20,263 bases of DNA, taken from contig CAYSSK010000072.1 of assembly GCA_964433645.1 (NCBI GenBank), positions 1 to 20,263 of the forward strand, in the 5' to 3' direction. Source of the DNA: Desulfofustis sp964433645 (lineage in GTDB: Bacteria > Desulfobacterota > Desulfobulbia > Desulfobulbales > Desulfocapsaceae). Shown in pieces: positions 14,516-20,263 of the stretch. A model generated the notes under the pieces. That model was given only the letters and a program-made list of their open reading frames with translations, was not told the DNA's origin and did not search any database. The first letter of the stretch is position 1, and every line of letters starts with the position of its first letter. The position numbers and the translations under genes are program-made.

Positions 14516-15279
14516 CAGGCGGTCGCCTCCGTCTGGCCGAGATAGGCCTCGAGCACCACCGGGTTGCGCCGCACCTCGGCGGGTGTGCCGACGGCGATGC
14601 AGCAGCCGCTGTCGAGCACGACCACCTGATCGGCAATATCCATGACCAGCTCCATGTCATGTTCGACGAGCAGGATGGTGTGGCCGCCGGCCCGCAGGCG
14701 CCGGAGTTGCTCGCCGACGGCGCCGGTCTCATCGCTGTTCAGGCCGGCCACCGGTTCATCGAGCAGCAGCAGGTCCGGCTTGCTCACCGTGGCCCGGGCC
14801 AGCTCGACCCGTTTTTTGTCGCCGTAGGCGAGGATCGATGCCGGCCAGGATGCCTTGTCGGTAAGCCCGAAGCGATCCAGAGCCTCCAGGGCGCGCAGTT
14901 TCAGCAGCCGCTCGCGATGGCGCAGATACGGCAGGCGCAGCATGGCCATTACCATAGACCGCCCACCCTCTCCACTCAAGCCGCAGAGCACGTTGTCGAG
15001 CACGCTGAGCCGGGGAAAGAGCCGCAGGTTCTGAAAGGTGCGGGCGATGCCGAGGCGGCTGACCCGATGCGCCGGCAGCCCGGTGATGTCCCGGTCCTGA
15101 AAGGTCACGGTGCCGGCGGTCGGCGTGTCGGCCCCGGTGATGCAGTTGATCAGCGTGCTCTTGCCGGCGCCGTTCGGCCCGATCAACGCGGTGACCCGCC
15201 CTCGGGCCACGGTAAAGGAGACCTGATCGAGGGCCGGCAGGCCGCCGAACAGGCGGCTGACGCCGTCAAGCCGCAGCAT
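14515..15279 (-). CDS. livG: Liv-type ABC transporter ATP-binding protein LivG
   Basis: This is the first ATPase of the Liv-type importer, 254 aa, acting on the cytoplasmic face with the LivF-like domain of the next gene. Visible are the N-terminal LRLDGVSRLFGGLPAL, Walker A GPNGAGKST (34-42), the LivG-typical IARTFQNLRLFPRLSVLDNV, the family's degenerate signature LAYGDKKRVELARA, Walker B LLLLDEPVAGLN and the H-loop VEHDMELVM. The start ATG at 15279 has GGAGG about seven bases upstream and overlaps the end of livM by 14 bases. Its stop overlaps the start of the livF-paaK gene. This tight overlap implies translational coupling. Confidence 0.94.
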   Translation of the reverse strand: MLRLDGVSRLFGGLPALDQVSFTVARGRVTALIGPNGAGKSTLINCITGADTPTAGTVTFQDRDITGLPAHRVSRLGIARTFQNLRLFPRLSVLDNVLCGLSGEGGRSMVMAMLRLPYLRHRERLLKLRALEALDRFGLTDKASWPASILAYGDKKRVELARATVSKPDLLLLDEPVAGLNSDETGAVGEQLRRLRAGGHTILLVEHDMELVMDIADQVVVLDSGCCIAVGTPAEVRRNPVVLEAYLGQTEATA

Positions 15280-16270
15280 GCTTGCGCCTCCGCAGGGCAA
15301 TCTTGACCCGCACCAGATCGACGATGCCGGTGACCAGCCCCTGGGGCAGGAACATCAGTACCAGCACGAGAATGCCGCCGTGCACAAAGTCCTTGTAGGT
15401 ATCGAACACGTCGACCCACTCGGGGAGCAGCGTGATCAAGCCGGCCCCGAACAGCGAACCCCAGATCGAGCCCATGCCGCCGACGACAACCATGATCACC
15501 AGGTCCGCCGACGTGAAAATGCCAAACGAGTCCGGACTGACAAAGCCGTAGCAGTGGGCGAACAGGCTGCCGGCCAGCGACGCGAAGACCGCGGACAGCA
15601 CGAACACCTTGACCTTGGCCCGCTTCGTGTCGACACCCAGCGACGCCGCCGCCGTCTCATCGCCGGCCAGGCCCGCCAGACCGCGCCCAACCCCGCTGCG
15701 CACCAGGTTGAGGCTGAGCAGCAGGCAGAGCAGCGCACCGCCCCAGAGCAGGTAGTGGAGCCGGACCTCGTTGTCAAACAGGAAATCCCCCCAACCGAGC
15801 GCCGGAATACCGGAAAAACCGCTCGGTCCGCCGGTTACCTCATCCCACTCGAGCAGCACCGTGTGGATCACGAAATTGAAGCCGAGAGTTGCCATCGCCA
15901 GGTAATGGCCGGTGAGCCGCAGCACCGGGATACCGATGACCAGCGCGACCAGACCGACCAGAACGGCGACGAGCAGCATCGCCGGCCACGGCGACAAACC
16001 GCCGGCCACGGTGGCAACCGCCGAACCGTAGGCGCCGAGGGCGAAAAAGGCGGCGTGCCCGAGCGAGATCTGGCCGGCATAGCCGATAAACAGATTGAGC
16101 CCGAGCACGACGATGGTGTTGATCGCGATCAGGTTGGTCAGGCCGAGGGTGTAGGGATTGTCCTCATAGAGCGGGAAGAGCATCAGCGCCGCGGTCAGCA
16201 GACCGACGAACAGACCGGTCCGGTGCAAAAACACGAAATAGAGCACCTTGTCGCGGCGGACCGGACTCAC
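15266..16270 (-). CDS. livM: Liv-type ABC transporter permease LivM
   Basis: This is an inner-membrane permease of the branched-chain amino acid class, 334 aa, with about eight to nine hydrophobic segments. Family motifs are clear: LIAINTIVVLGLNLFIGYAG, then QISLGHAAFFALGAYGSA, LRLTGHYLAMATLGFNFVIH, DETAAASLGVDTKRAKVKVF and VGGMGSIWGSLFGAGLI. A few residues longer than some homologues, it ends in a basic tail, RVKIALRRRKHAAA. The start is GTG at 16270, overlapping the iorB stop by four bases (GTGA), so it is translationally coupled to iorB. It is unusual that the partner permease livH lies on the other side of iorAB. Confidence 0.94.
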   Translation of the reverse strand: MSPVRRDKVLYFVFLHRTGLFVGLLTAALMLFPLYEDNPYTLGLTNLIAINTIVVLGLNLFIGYAGQISLGHAAFFALGAYGSAVATVAGGLSPWPAMLLVAVLVGLVALVIGIPVLRLTGHYLAMATLGFNFVIHTVLLEWDEVTGGPSGFSGIPALGWGDFLFDNEVRLHYLLWGGALLCLLLSLNLVRSGVGRGLAGLAGDETAAASLGVDTKRAKVKVFVLSAVFASLAGSLFAHCYGFVSPDSFGIFTSADLVIMVVVGGMGSIWGSLFGAGLITLLPEWVDVFDTYKDFVHGGILVLVLMFLPQGLVTGIVDLVRVKIALRRRKHAAA

Positions 16271-16770
16271 CGCTGCAACCCCTCGTAAAAGGCCTGCAGG
16301 TTCTGCTCGACGAATCGTTCCGAGGCCAGCTTCCTGATCGCCGCAACGCAGGCCCGCTCGTCGCAGAACAGCACCCTGGTATGCACGGCCCGGCCGAGCA
16401 GCACCAGGTTCGACAGCACCGCGTTGCCGAGGTTGCGGGCGATGGTGGAGGCGTCGAGCCGATCACCCTCGCCCGCCGCGGCCGCATTGACCAGCAGCGC
16501 CCCGCCCGGCCTGAGCAGCGGCCGATGGACCGCCAGGTTATTCTCCCAGAGCAGCAGACCGACATCGGCCTGGCCGGTGCGGATCAACGGCGAGGCGAAA
16601 TCGCCGACCTTGATCGTCGAGATGACCGTACCGCCCCGCTGGGCCATGCCGTGCGTTTCCGAGGTCAGGACCGGGATATCGAGATCGACGGCGGCCTGGG
16701 CGATCACCCTGGTCAAAAAGAGCGCGCCCTGGCCGCCGATGCCGCTGACGATAATCTGTTGTTTCATCAT
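16267..16770 (-). CDS. iorB: Indolepyruvate:ferredoxin oxidoreductase, beta subunit
   Basis: This is the small subunit (167 aa) of indolepyruvate:ferredoxin oxidoreductase, a pyruvate-ferredoxin-oxidoreductase gamma-domain protein that contributes to the CoA/TPP active site. It interconverts arylpyruvate + CoA + oxidised ferredoxin with arylacetyl-CoA + CO2 + reduced ferredoxin. Signatures are IIVSGIGGQGALFLTRVIAQ at the N-terminus, then ETHGMAQRGGTVISTIKVGD, and NLVLLGRAVHTRVLF further on. The start is ATG at 16770 or the adjacent 16767; upstream is GAAAGGAAAC. It begins ten bases after the iorA stop and overlaps the start of livM, so it is tightly embedded in the transporter operon. Confidence 0.94.
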   Translation of the reverse strand: MMKQQIIVSGIGGQGALFLTRVIAQAAVDLDIPVLTSETHGMAQRGGTVISTIKVGDFASPLIRTGQADVGLLLWENNLAVHRPLLRPGGALLVNAAAAGEGDRLDASTIARNLGNAVLSNLVLLGRAVHTRVLFCDERACVAAIRKLASERFVEQNLQAFYEGLQR

Positions 16771-16780
16771 GTTTCCTTTC

Positions 16781-18604
16781 CTACTCCTTGATCTCGATGG
16801 CCTGGGCCGGGCAGATGTCGATGCAGACGCCGCAGCCGATACAGCGGTCCTGGTCGATCATCGCCACGCCCTGCTCCTCATCGAGCCTCATTGCCGGGCA
16901 TTCGAATTCGCTGACGCAGGTGCCGCAGCCGAGACACTGCTCGTTGATAATCGCCGTGACCGGCCGGCGCGCCTTCTTGGCGGCCGGGTCCATGACGCAC
17001 GGCCGCCGCGAGATGATCACCGCCACCGAACCGTCATCGCTACGGATATGGCTGTCGGCCCGTTTCAGGGTCCGGGTGAAGACCCTGGTGTCGTAGGGAT
17101 CGCAGACCTCGAGGTGCTCGACGCCGGCCGCGCGCACCAGCGGTTCGATGGCGATCGCTGTGGTCGGCCGGCCGCCGGCGGCGACCCCGAGATGCGGCAC
17201 CGGCTGGCCGCCGGTCATCGCGGTGGTACCGTTGTCGAGGATGACGACGATGATCCGGGCCTGCTGCAGCACCGCATTGATCAGCGCCGGGATGCCGGCA
17301 TGGAAGAAGGTCGAGTCGCCGATGGTGACGACGATGGTCGGTATCTCGCCGCCGTCGAGGTGATAGGCCTGGTAGAAGCCGGCCGCCTGACTGATGCAGG
17401 CGCCCATGCAGTGGACGGTGTGCACGGCGCCGAGATTCATGCCGAGCGTGTAGCAGCCGATATCGGACGGGAAGATGCCCTCGGGAAAGGTCTGCTTGAT
17501 CGCATAAAAGGCGGCGCGGTGCGGGCAGCCGGGACACAGGGACGGCCGCTGGCCGCGCTGGGCCACCACCACTGCCGGCGGTTCTGCAAGACCAAGGAAA
17601 TCGCTGAGCACCGCGTGGACCAGGTCCGGGGTCAGTTCGCCGACCCGCGGCACCGCGCCGCTCTGCTTGCCGGCAACGCCCGGATGGGCCAGCTGCATCT
17701 CGATCACCGGGTAAGTCTCCTCGAGCACGAGCACCCGGTCGTAGCCGGTCCGGAGCGTTTGGCTGAAAGCGGGGGCGAGCGGGTACGGCATCAGTACCTG
17801 AAAGAGATCGATGGTGCCGGCCAGATCCAGTTCATCGAGCAGGTCGAGCAGGTGGGCGTAGACGATGCCCGAGGCGACAAGGGCCTGCCGCGGCCGGCTG
17901 CCGTCGCCGGGCGTCAGGCGCGGCTGCCAGTCCGCTTCGTCCGCGATCGCGGCCAGATCCTCGTTCAGGCGGGTATGCAGCCCGGGCAAAAACGCCGGGG
18001 TCGCGCACCAGCGCCCCGGGTCGGGGGTGAACTCGGACCGGGTGTGGATCGCCCGCACCGCTCCGGCCGCCACACTCTGGCGGGAATGACAGATCCGGGT
18101 GGTCGGCCGCAGCACGATGGTTCGCTGGTATTTCTCGGAAAGTGCATAGGCCGGCTCGACCATCGCTTTGGCCTCGGCCGGGCTGGACGGGTCGAGGACC
18201 GGCACCCGGGCCTGCAGGCAGAACAGGCGGGTATCCTGCTCGGTCTGGGAACTGTGCGGGCCGGGGTCGTCGGCGACGATGGTCACCATACCGCCGGCCA
18301 CTCCCAGGTAGGCGGTGCGCATAAACGGATCGGCGGCGACGTTGAGCCCGACCTGTTTCATGATCGCCGCCGAACGCTTGCCGGTATAGCTGGCGGCCAG
18401 GGCGACCTCGAAGGCGACCTTCTCGTTGACCGACCACTCGATATGCAGCGGCACGCCGCTCTTGTCGCGCTGATTGATGACCGCTTGCAGGATCTCGGTC
18501 GAGGGCGTCCCCGGGTAGGCGGCCGCGACTTGGCAGCCTGCTGCCAGCAGCCCTGCGGCGATCGCCTCGTTGCCCATGACCAGTTGTACGGTAGAGTGTT
18601 CCAT
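16781..18604 (-). CDS. iorA: Indolepyruvate:ferredoxin oxidoreductase, alpha subunit
   Basis: This is the large subunit (607 aa) of indolepyruvate:ferredoxin oxidoreductase. The N-terminal pyrimidine-binding domain has MGNEAIAAGLLAAGCQVAAA, YPGTPSTEI and VNEKVAFEVALAASYTGKRS. Mid-protein, SLCPGCPHRAAFYAI starts the TPP-binding domain with DIGCYTLG, IGDSTFFHAGIPALINA (the TPP/Mg motif GDSTFFH) and LDNGTTAMTGGQP. The C-terminus has two ferredoxin-like clusters: C557-x2-C560-x2-C563-x5-C569-P and C588-x2-C591-x2-C594-x3-C598-P. All parts look intact. It works with IorB on indolepyruvate, phenylpyruvate and 4-hydroxyphenylpyruvate. The direction is not fixed by sequence: it is oxidative in Pyrococcus-type peptide fermenters and reductive in methanogens that salvage aryl acids. 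It lies 38 bases after livH. Confidence 0.96.
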   Translation of the reverse strand: MEHSTVQLVMGNEAIAAGLLAAGCQVAAAYPGTPSTEILQAVINQRDKSGVPLHIEWSVNEKVAFEVALAASYTGKRSAAIMKQVGLNVAADPFMRTAYLGVAGGMVTIVADDPGPHSSQTEQDTRLFCLQARVPVLDPSSPAEAKAMVEPAYALSEKYQRTIVLRPTTRICHSRQSVAAGAVRAIHTRSEFTPDPGRWCATPAFLPGLHTRLNEDLAAIADEADWQPRLTPGDGSRPRQALVASGIVYAHLLDLLDELDLAGTIDLFQVLMPYPLAPAFSQTLRTGYDRVLVLEETYPVIEMQLAHPGVAGKQSGAVPRVGELTPDLVHAVLSDFLGLAEPPAVVVAQRGQRPSLCPGCPHRAAFYAIKQTFPEGIFPSDIGCYTLGMNLGAVHTVHCMGACISQAAGFYQAYHLDGGEIPTIVVTIGDSTFFHAGIPALINAVLQQARIIVVILDNGTTAMTGGQPVPHLGVAAGGRPTTAIAIEPLVRAAGVEHLEVCDPYDTRVFTRTLKRADSHIRSDDGSVAVIISRRPCVMDPAAKKARRPVTAIINEQCLGCGTCVSEFECPAMRLDEEQGVAMIDQDRCIGCGVCIDICPAQAIEIKE

Positions 18605-18642
18605 AGGTATCGATTGGGTTACACGGTTAAAGAGTTATCGGT

Positions 18643-19503
18643 TCAGCGACCCATCAGTCCGTTGGGCCGAACACAGAGCACCAGCAGCAACACGACGAAG
18701 GCGAGGACGTCCTTGTAGGCGCTGGAGATATAGCCGGCCGACAATGACTCGAGCAGTCCCAGCCCCAGCCCGCCGATGATCGCGCCGGGAAACGAGCCGA
18801 AGCCGCCGAGAATGGCGGCCGCGAACCCTTTCAGGCCAAGCAGCACGCCGACATCGTAGTTCAACGTGGTGATCGGCGTCACCAGCACGCCGGCCAAGCC
18901 GCCGAGCGCCCCGGCGATCGCGTAGCTGGTCAGCCGCACCCGGCCGGCCGGGATGCCGACAACGGCCGCGGCCGCGGGGTTGCAGGCGACCGCCCGCATG
19001 CACAAGCCGAGCGAGGTCCGGTAGAAAAAAAACATCAGCAGCGCGATGGCGATTACGGTCAGCAGCAGGATCCACAGCGCCTGCGGCAGCACCGAAGCGC
19101 CCATGATCGTGACCGGGGTGTCGGGGGTGAGCGGCGGCACCGCCATCCGGTTCTTGCCCCAGATCAGCTTGATGATACCGCGCAGGATGATCGACAGACC
19201 GACGGTGATAAAAATCAGGACCAGGTGGTTATCCGTCCGGGCCGGGCGCAGGCCGAATCGCTCCACCACCGTCGCCACCACCGCCACGCCGGCGACGGCG
19301 AACAGCAGGCCCGACACCATCGGCAGGCCGAGCGTGAACAGCGCCGAAAACATCAACATGCCGCCCAGCGACACAAAATCGACCTGGACGAAATTGACGA
19401 TCCCCATGGTATTGTTGACCACGCAGAACCCCAGCGCGATCAGGGCGTAGATCGCCCCGCTGGTCAGCCCGGAAAAGATGTATTGCAGCAGGTCCTGATA
19501 CAT
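18643..19503 (-). CDS. livH: Liv-type ABC transporter permease LivH
   Basis: This is an inner-membrane permease of the branched-chain amino acid class, 286 aa, with about eight hydrophobic segments, and the first gene of the operon. Motifs are YIFSGLTSGAIYALIALGFC, then VVNNTMGIVNFVQVDFVSLG, ERFGLRPAR, FITVGLSIILRG, the loop CMRAVACNPAAAAVVGIPAG and TSYAIAGALGGLAGVL, and GFAAAILGGFGSFPGAIIGG. I chose the ATG at 19503 because homologues begin near MYQDLLQYIFSGL; two TTG codons lie directly before it. A G-rich tract with GGCGAG upstream is a plausible ribosome binding site. Its start lies about 110 bases from trpR, and the shared gap contains the palindromic trp-type operator. Confidence 0.94.
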   Translation of the reverse strand: MYQDLLQYIFSGLTSGAIYALIALGFCVVNNTMGIVNFVQVDFVSLGGMLMFSALFTLGLPMVSGLLFAVAGVAVVATVVERFGLRPARTDNHLVLIFITVGLSIILRGIIKLIWGKNRMAVPPLTPDTPVTIMGASVLPQALWILLLTVIAIALLMFFFYRTSLGLCMRAVACNPAAAAVVGIPAGRVRLTSYAIAGALGGLAGVLVTPITTLNYDVGVLLGLKGFAAAILGGFGSFPGAIIGGLGLGLLESLSAGYISSAYKDVLAFVVLLLVLCVRPNGLMGR

Positions 19504-19587
19504 CAACAACGCTCGCCCCCCAGGTCGACGTCTGACTCCCTGAGTGCGGCAGAACCGCGGGCATCAGGAGAAAGGAGTTGACTTTCA

Positions 19588-19621
19588 GCGTCCATGTACT
19601 AGCGTGCTAGTACATGGACGC
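19588..19621. promoter_or_regulatory. Perfect palindrome with trp-operator architecture
   Basis: Arms 19588-19603 and 19606-19621 are perfectly complementary over 16 bases around a GT centre. The central 18 bases, GTACTAGCGTGCTAGTAC (19596-19613), keep the flanks and the CTAG-N4-CTAG core of enterobacterial trp operators (consensus GTACTAGTTAACTAGTAC), differing only in the four centre bases. It lies between trpR and livH and covers the trpR start codon (19614). It is the likely binding site of the adjacent TrpR protein, controlling both directions (inference). Confidence 0.8.
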
Positions 19622-19868
19622 CACCGTAAAATACATTTCGCATTTAGTCAATCATTTGCTTGCCCGGAAAACGCCGGAAGCGATGGAAGACGCGTTGCGC
19701 GACCTGCTCACCGACAGCGAACTGGCCGAGGTAGCCAACCGACTGCAGATTTTCGAGATGCTCCAGCGTGGCGTTCCGCAACGACGCATCGCCGACGAAC
19801 TTGGCGTCGGCATTGCCACGGTGACGCGCGGATCGAAAGTGATCCAGGCGCGCAAGACGATCGATTGA
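19614..19868 (+). CDS. trpR: TrpR-family transcriptional repressor
   Basis: This is a DNA-binding repressor of the TrpR/YerC family, 84 aa, shorter at the N-terminus than E. coli TrpR (108 aa). The core aligns through LLTDSELAEVANRLQIFEML and then RGVPQRRIADELGVGIAT followed by VTRGS, the helix-turn-helix. E. coli corepressor-pocket residues appear kept: Leu43/Thr44 as Leu32/Thr33, Arg54 as Arg43, Thr81 as Thr69, Arg84 as Arg72 and Gly85 as Gly73; Ser88 is replaced by Val76. Together with the adjacent trp-type operator this supports a true tryptophan-sensing repressor, although YerC-like members with other ligands exist. ATG at 19614 is the only usable start, since an in-frame TAG lies two codons before. 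It lies inside the palindrome and has no nearby Shine-Dalgarno sequence, so the gene may be leaderless or translationally repressed by the hairpin. Confidence 0.87.
   Translation: MDATVKYISHLVNHLLARKTPEAMEDALRDLLTDSELAEVANRLQIFEMLQRGVPQRRIADELGVGIATVTRGSKVIQARKTID
19623..19651 (-). promoter_or_regulatory. Candidate livH promoter inside trpR coding sequence
   Basis: On the minus strand TTGACT (19651-19646) and TACGGT (19628-19623) are 17 bases apart. The -35 matches 5/6; the -10 only 3/6. The predicted start of transcription would fall at the edge of the palindrome, so a repressor bound there would block it. The weak -10 keeps confidence low. Confidence 0.35.
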
Positions 19869-20263
19869 CCTCGGCAGCCTTTCCGCCTATTACCGGGTTC
19901 GCCGCTGCACGATGAGCCGCCCACCCCACCGGCGCGCAACCGGAAGGCCGGCCGGAAGCGGTCACAGCCGGGGGCAATGGATGTCGGGCGGCACCACAGA
20001 CTTACCGCCGACGAGACGGGATCCGGCAGCATTTAAGACCGCACACCTCGCTGAGCGTCGCGGATTGATAGTCCAATCCTTGCTGTGTATCGGCGGTGAG
20101 GTCTCCTCAAACAACCACCAGCAGCAGCCGTCAACCCTGAAGGGCATCTTACGTTTGCTTCAGCAATCATTCATTGATCCCTGCCCGCAGGGATCCTCTC
20201 ACTTTGGCAGCAAGATCCCGTTTTGAAAACGGTTTTTGAAGAAAACAGATCCTTTCATCGAGT
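19869..20263. other. Gene-poor right end with several dyads
   Basis: I see no convincing gene in these 395 bases. Plus- and minus-strand frames of 60-104 codons exist but resemble no family and lack good ribosome binding sites. Structures present are GGATTG...CAATCC (about 20062-20079), a perfect 9-bp dyad GATCCCTGC/GCAGGGATC (20176-20184, 20187-20195) and the terminator-like hairpin at 20218-20237. It may be the trpR 3' region or the leader of a gene beyond the window. Confidence 0.4.
20218..20237 (+). terminator. Terminator-like hairpin with T-tract
   Basis: CCGTTT (20218-20223) pairs with AAACGG (20227-20232) over a three-base loop, followed by TTTTT (20233-20237). The short stem is typical of a modest intrinsic terminator. 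It lies 350 bases after trpR on the plus strand, so it may end a long trpR transcript or act as an attenuator for a downstream gene. Confidence 0.45.

Noticed and set aside
15278..16288. A 336-codon plus-strand frame opposite livM, rich in His, Gln and Glu
   Set aside because: The mirror of a hydrophobic membrane protein gene; antisense of Leu/Val/Ala codons gives such polar text. No family features.
16424..18718. A 764-codon open frame on the plus strand opposite iorA
   Set aside because: The antisense strand of an intact iorA; composition typical of a GC-rich shadow frame, no recognisable domain, no ribosome binding site.
19962..20147. A 61-codon minus-strand frame with adjacent tryptophans (CCWWLF), reminiscent of a trp leader peptide
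   Set aside because: The double Trp sits near the N-terminus, but the frame continues well beyond leader length and runs toward the 3' end of trpR on the opposite strand, with no trp gene downstream and no terminator/antiterminator pair that I can see.
1..20263. Mobile element, prophage or CRISPR content
   Set aside because: No transposase, integrase, terminal repeat pair or spaced direct repeats were found. The two gene scars are best explained by deletion, with no element sequence at the breakpoints.

Overview
The window is GC-rich, densely coded bacterial DNA and looks chromosomal. It carries no insertion sequence, integrase, phage gene, CRISPR array, tRNA or rRNA that I can recognise. 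The gene mix suggests a Gram-negative anaerobe or microaerobe, most likely a member of the Desulfobacterota (Desulfuromonadales-like). It includes ferredoxin-linked indolepyruvate oxidoreductase, a DsrE-family protein, a cysteine-rich flavodoxin-type oxidoreductase, DUF302, an E. coli-type gshA and a TrpR-family repressor. This placement rests on gene content only, so it is a guess.

Left part (1-6300): a DUF188/YaiI-family gene runs off the left edge on the minus strand. Next come three plus-strand genes: a lipoprotein made of regular 22-residue repeats, glyoxalase I (gloA) and glutamate-cysteine ligase (gshA). Minus-strand genes follow: a DsrE-family protein, a short remnant of a histidine-kinase ATPase domain, a flavodoxin-family FMN protein, a DUF2007/zinc-ribbon/alpha-beta hydrolase fusion, and an exported DUF302 protein.

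Middle part (6300-11140): a minus-strand osmoprotectant (glycine betaine/choline class) ABC importer is ordered ATPase-CBS, permease, permease, binding protein. A sigma-70-like promoter lies about 210 bases upstream, and a large hairpin follows the last gene. Upstream of the importer is a scar in which the first ~28 codons of a membrane protein (TrkA-C-associated type) abut a cupin gene that has lost its N-terminus and its start codon.

Right part (11085-19868): this is the most interesting region. A minus-strand operon reads livH - iorA - iorB - livM - livG - livF::paaK - livJ and ends at a strong intrinsic terminator. It is a branched-chain-amino-acid-type ABC importer interleaved with indolepyruvate:ferredoxin oxidoreductase. 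Its second ATPase is fused in frame to a phenylacetate-CoA ligase. Divergent to it is a trpR-family gene. The ~110-base gap contains a perfect 16+2+16 palindrome whose centre keeps the CTAG-N4-CTAG architecture of enterobacterial trp operators. Working model (inference): TrpR senses tryptophan and represses a system that imports arylacetates (indoleacetate, phenylacetate class), traps them as CoA thioesters at the membrane, and reductively carboxylates them to arylpyruvates for aromatic amino acid synthesis. A purely catabolic role is less easily squared with control by a tryptophan-activated repressor.

The last ~395 bases (19869-20263) hold no convincing gene, only several short dyads and a terminator-like hairpin.
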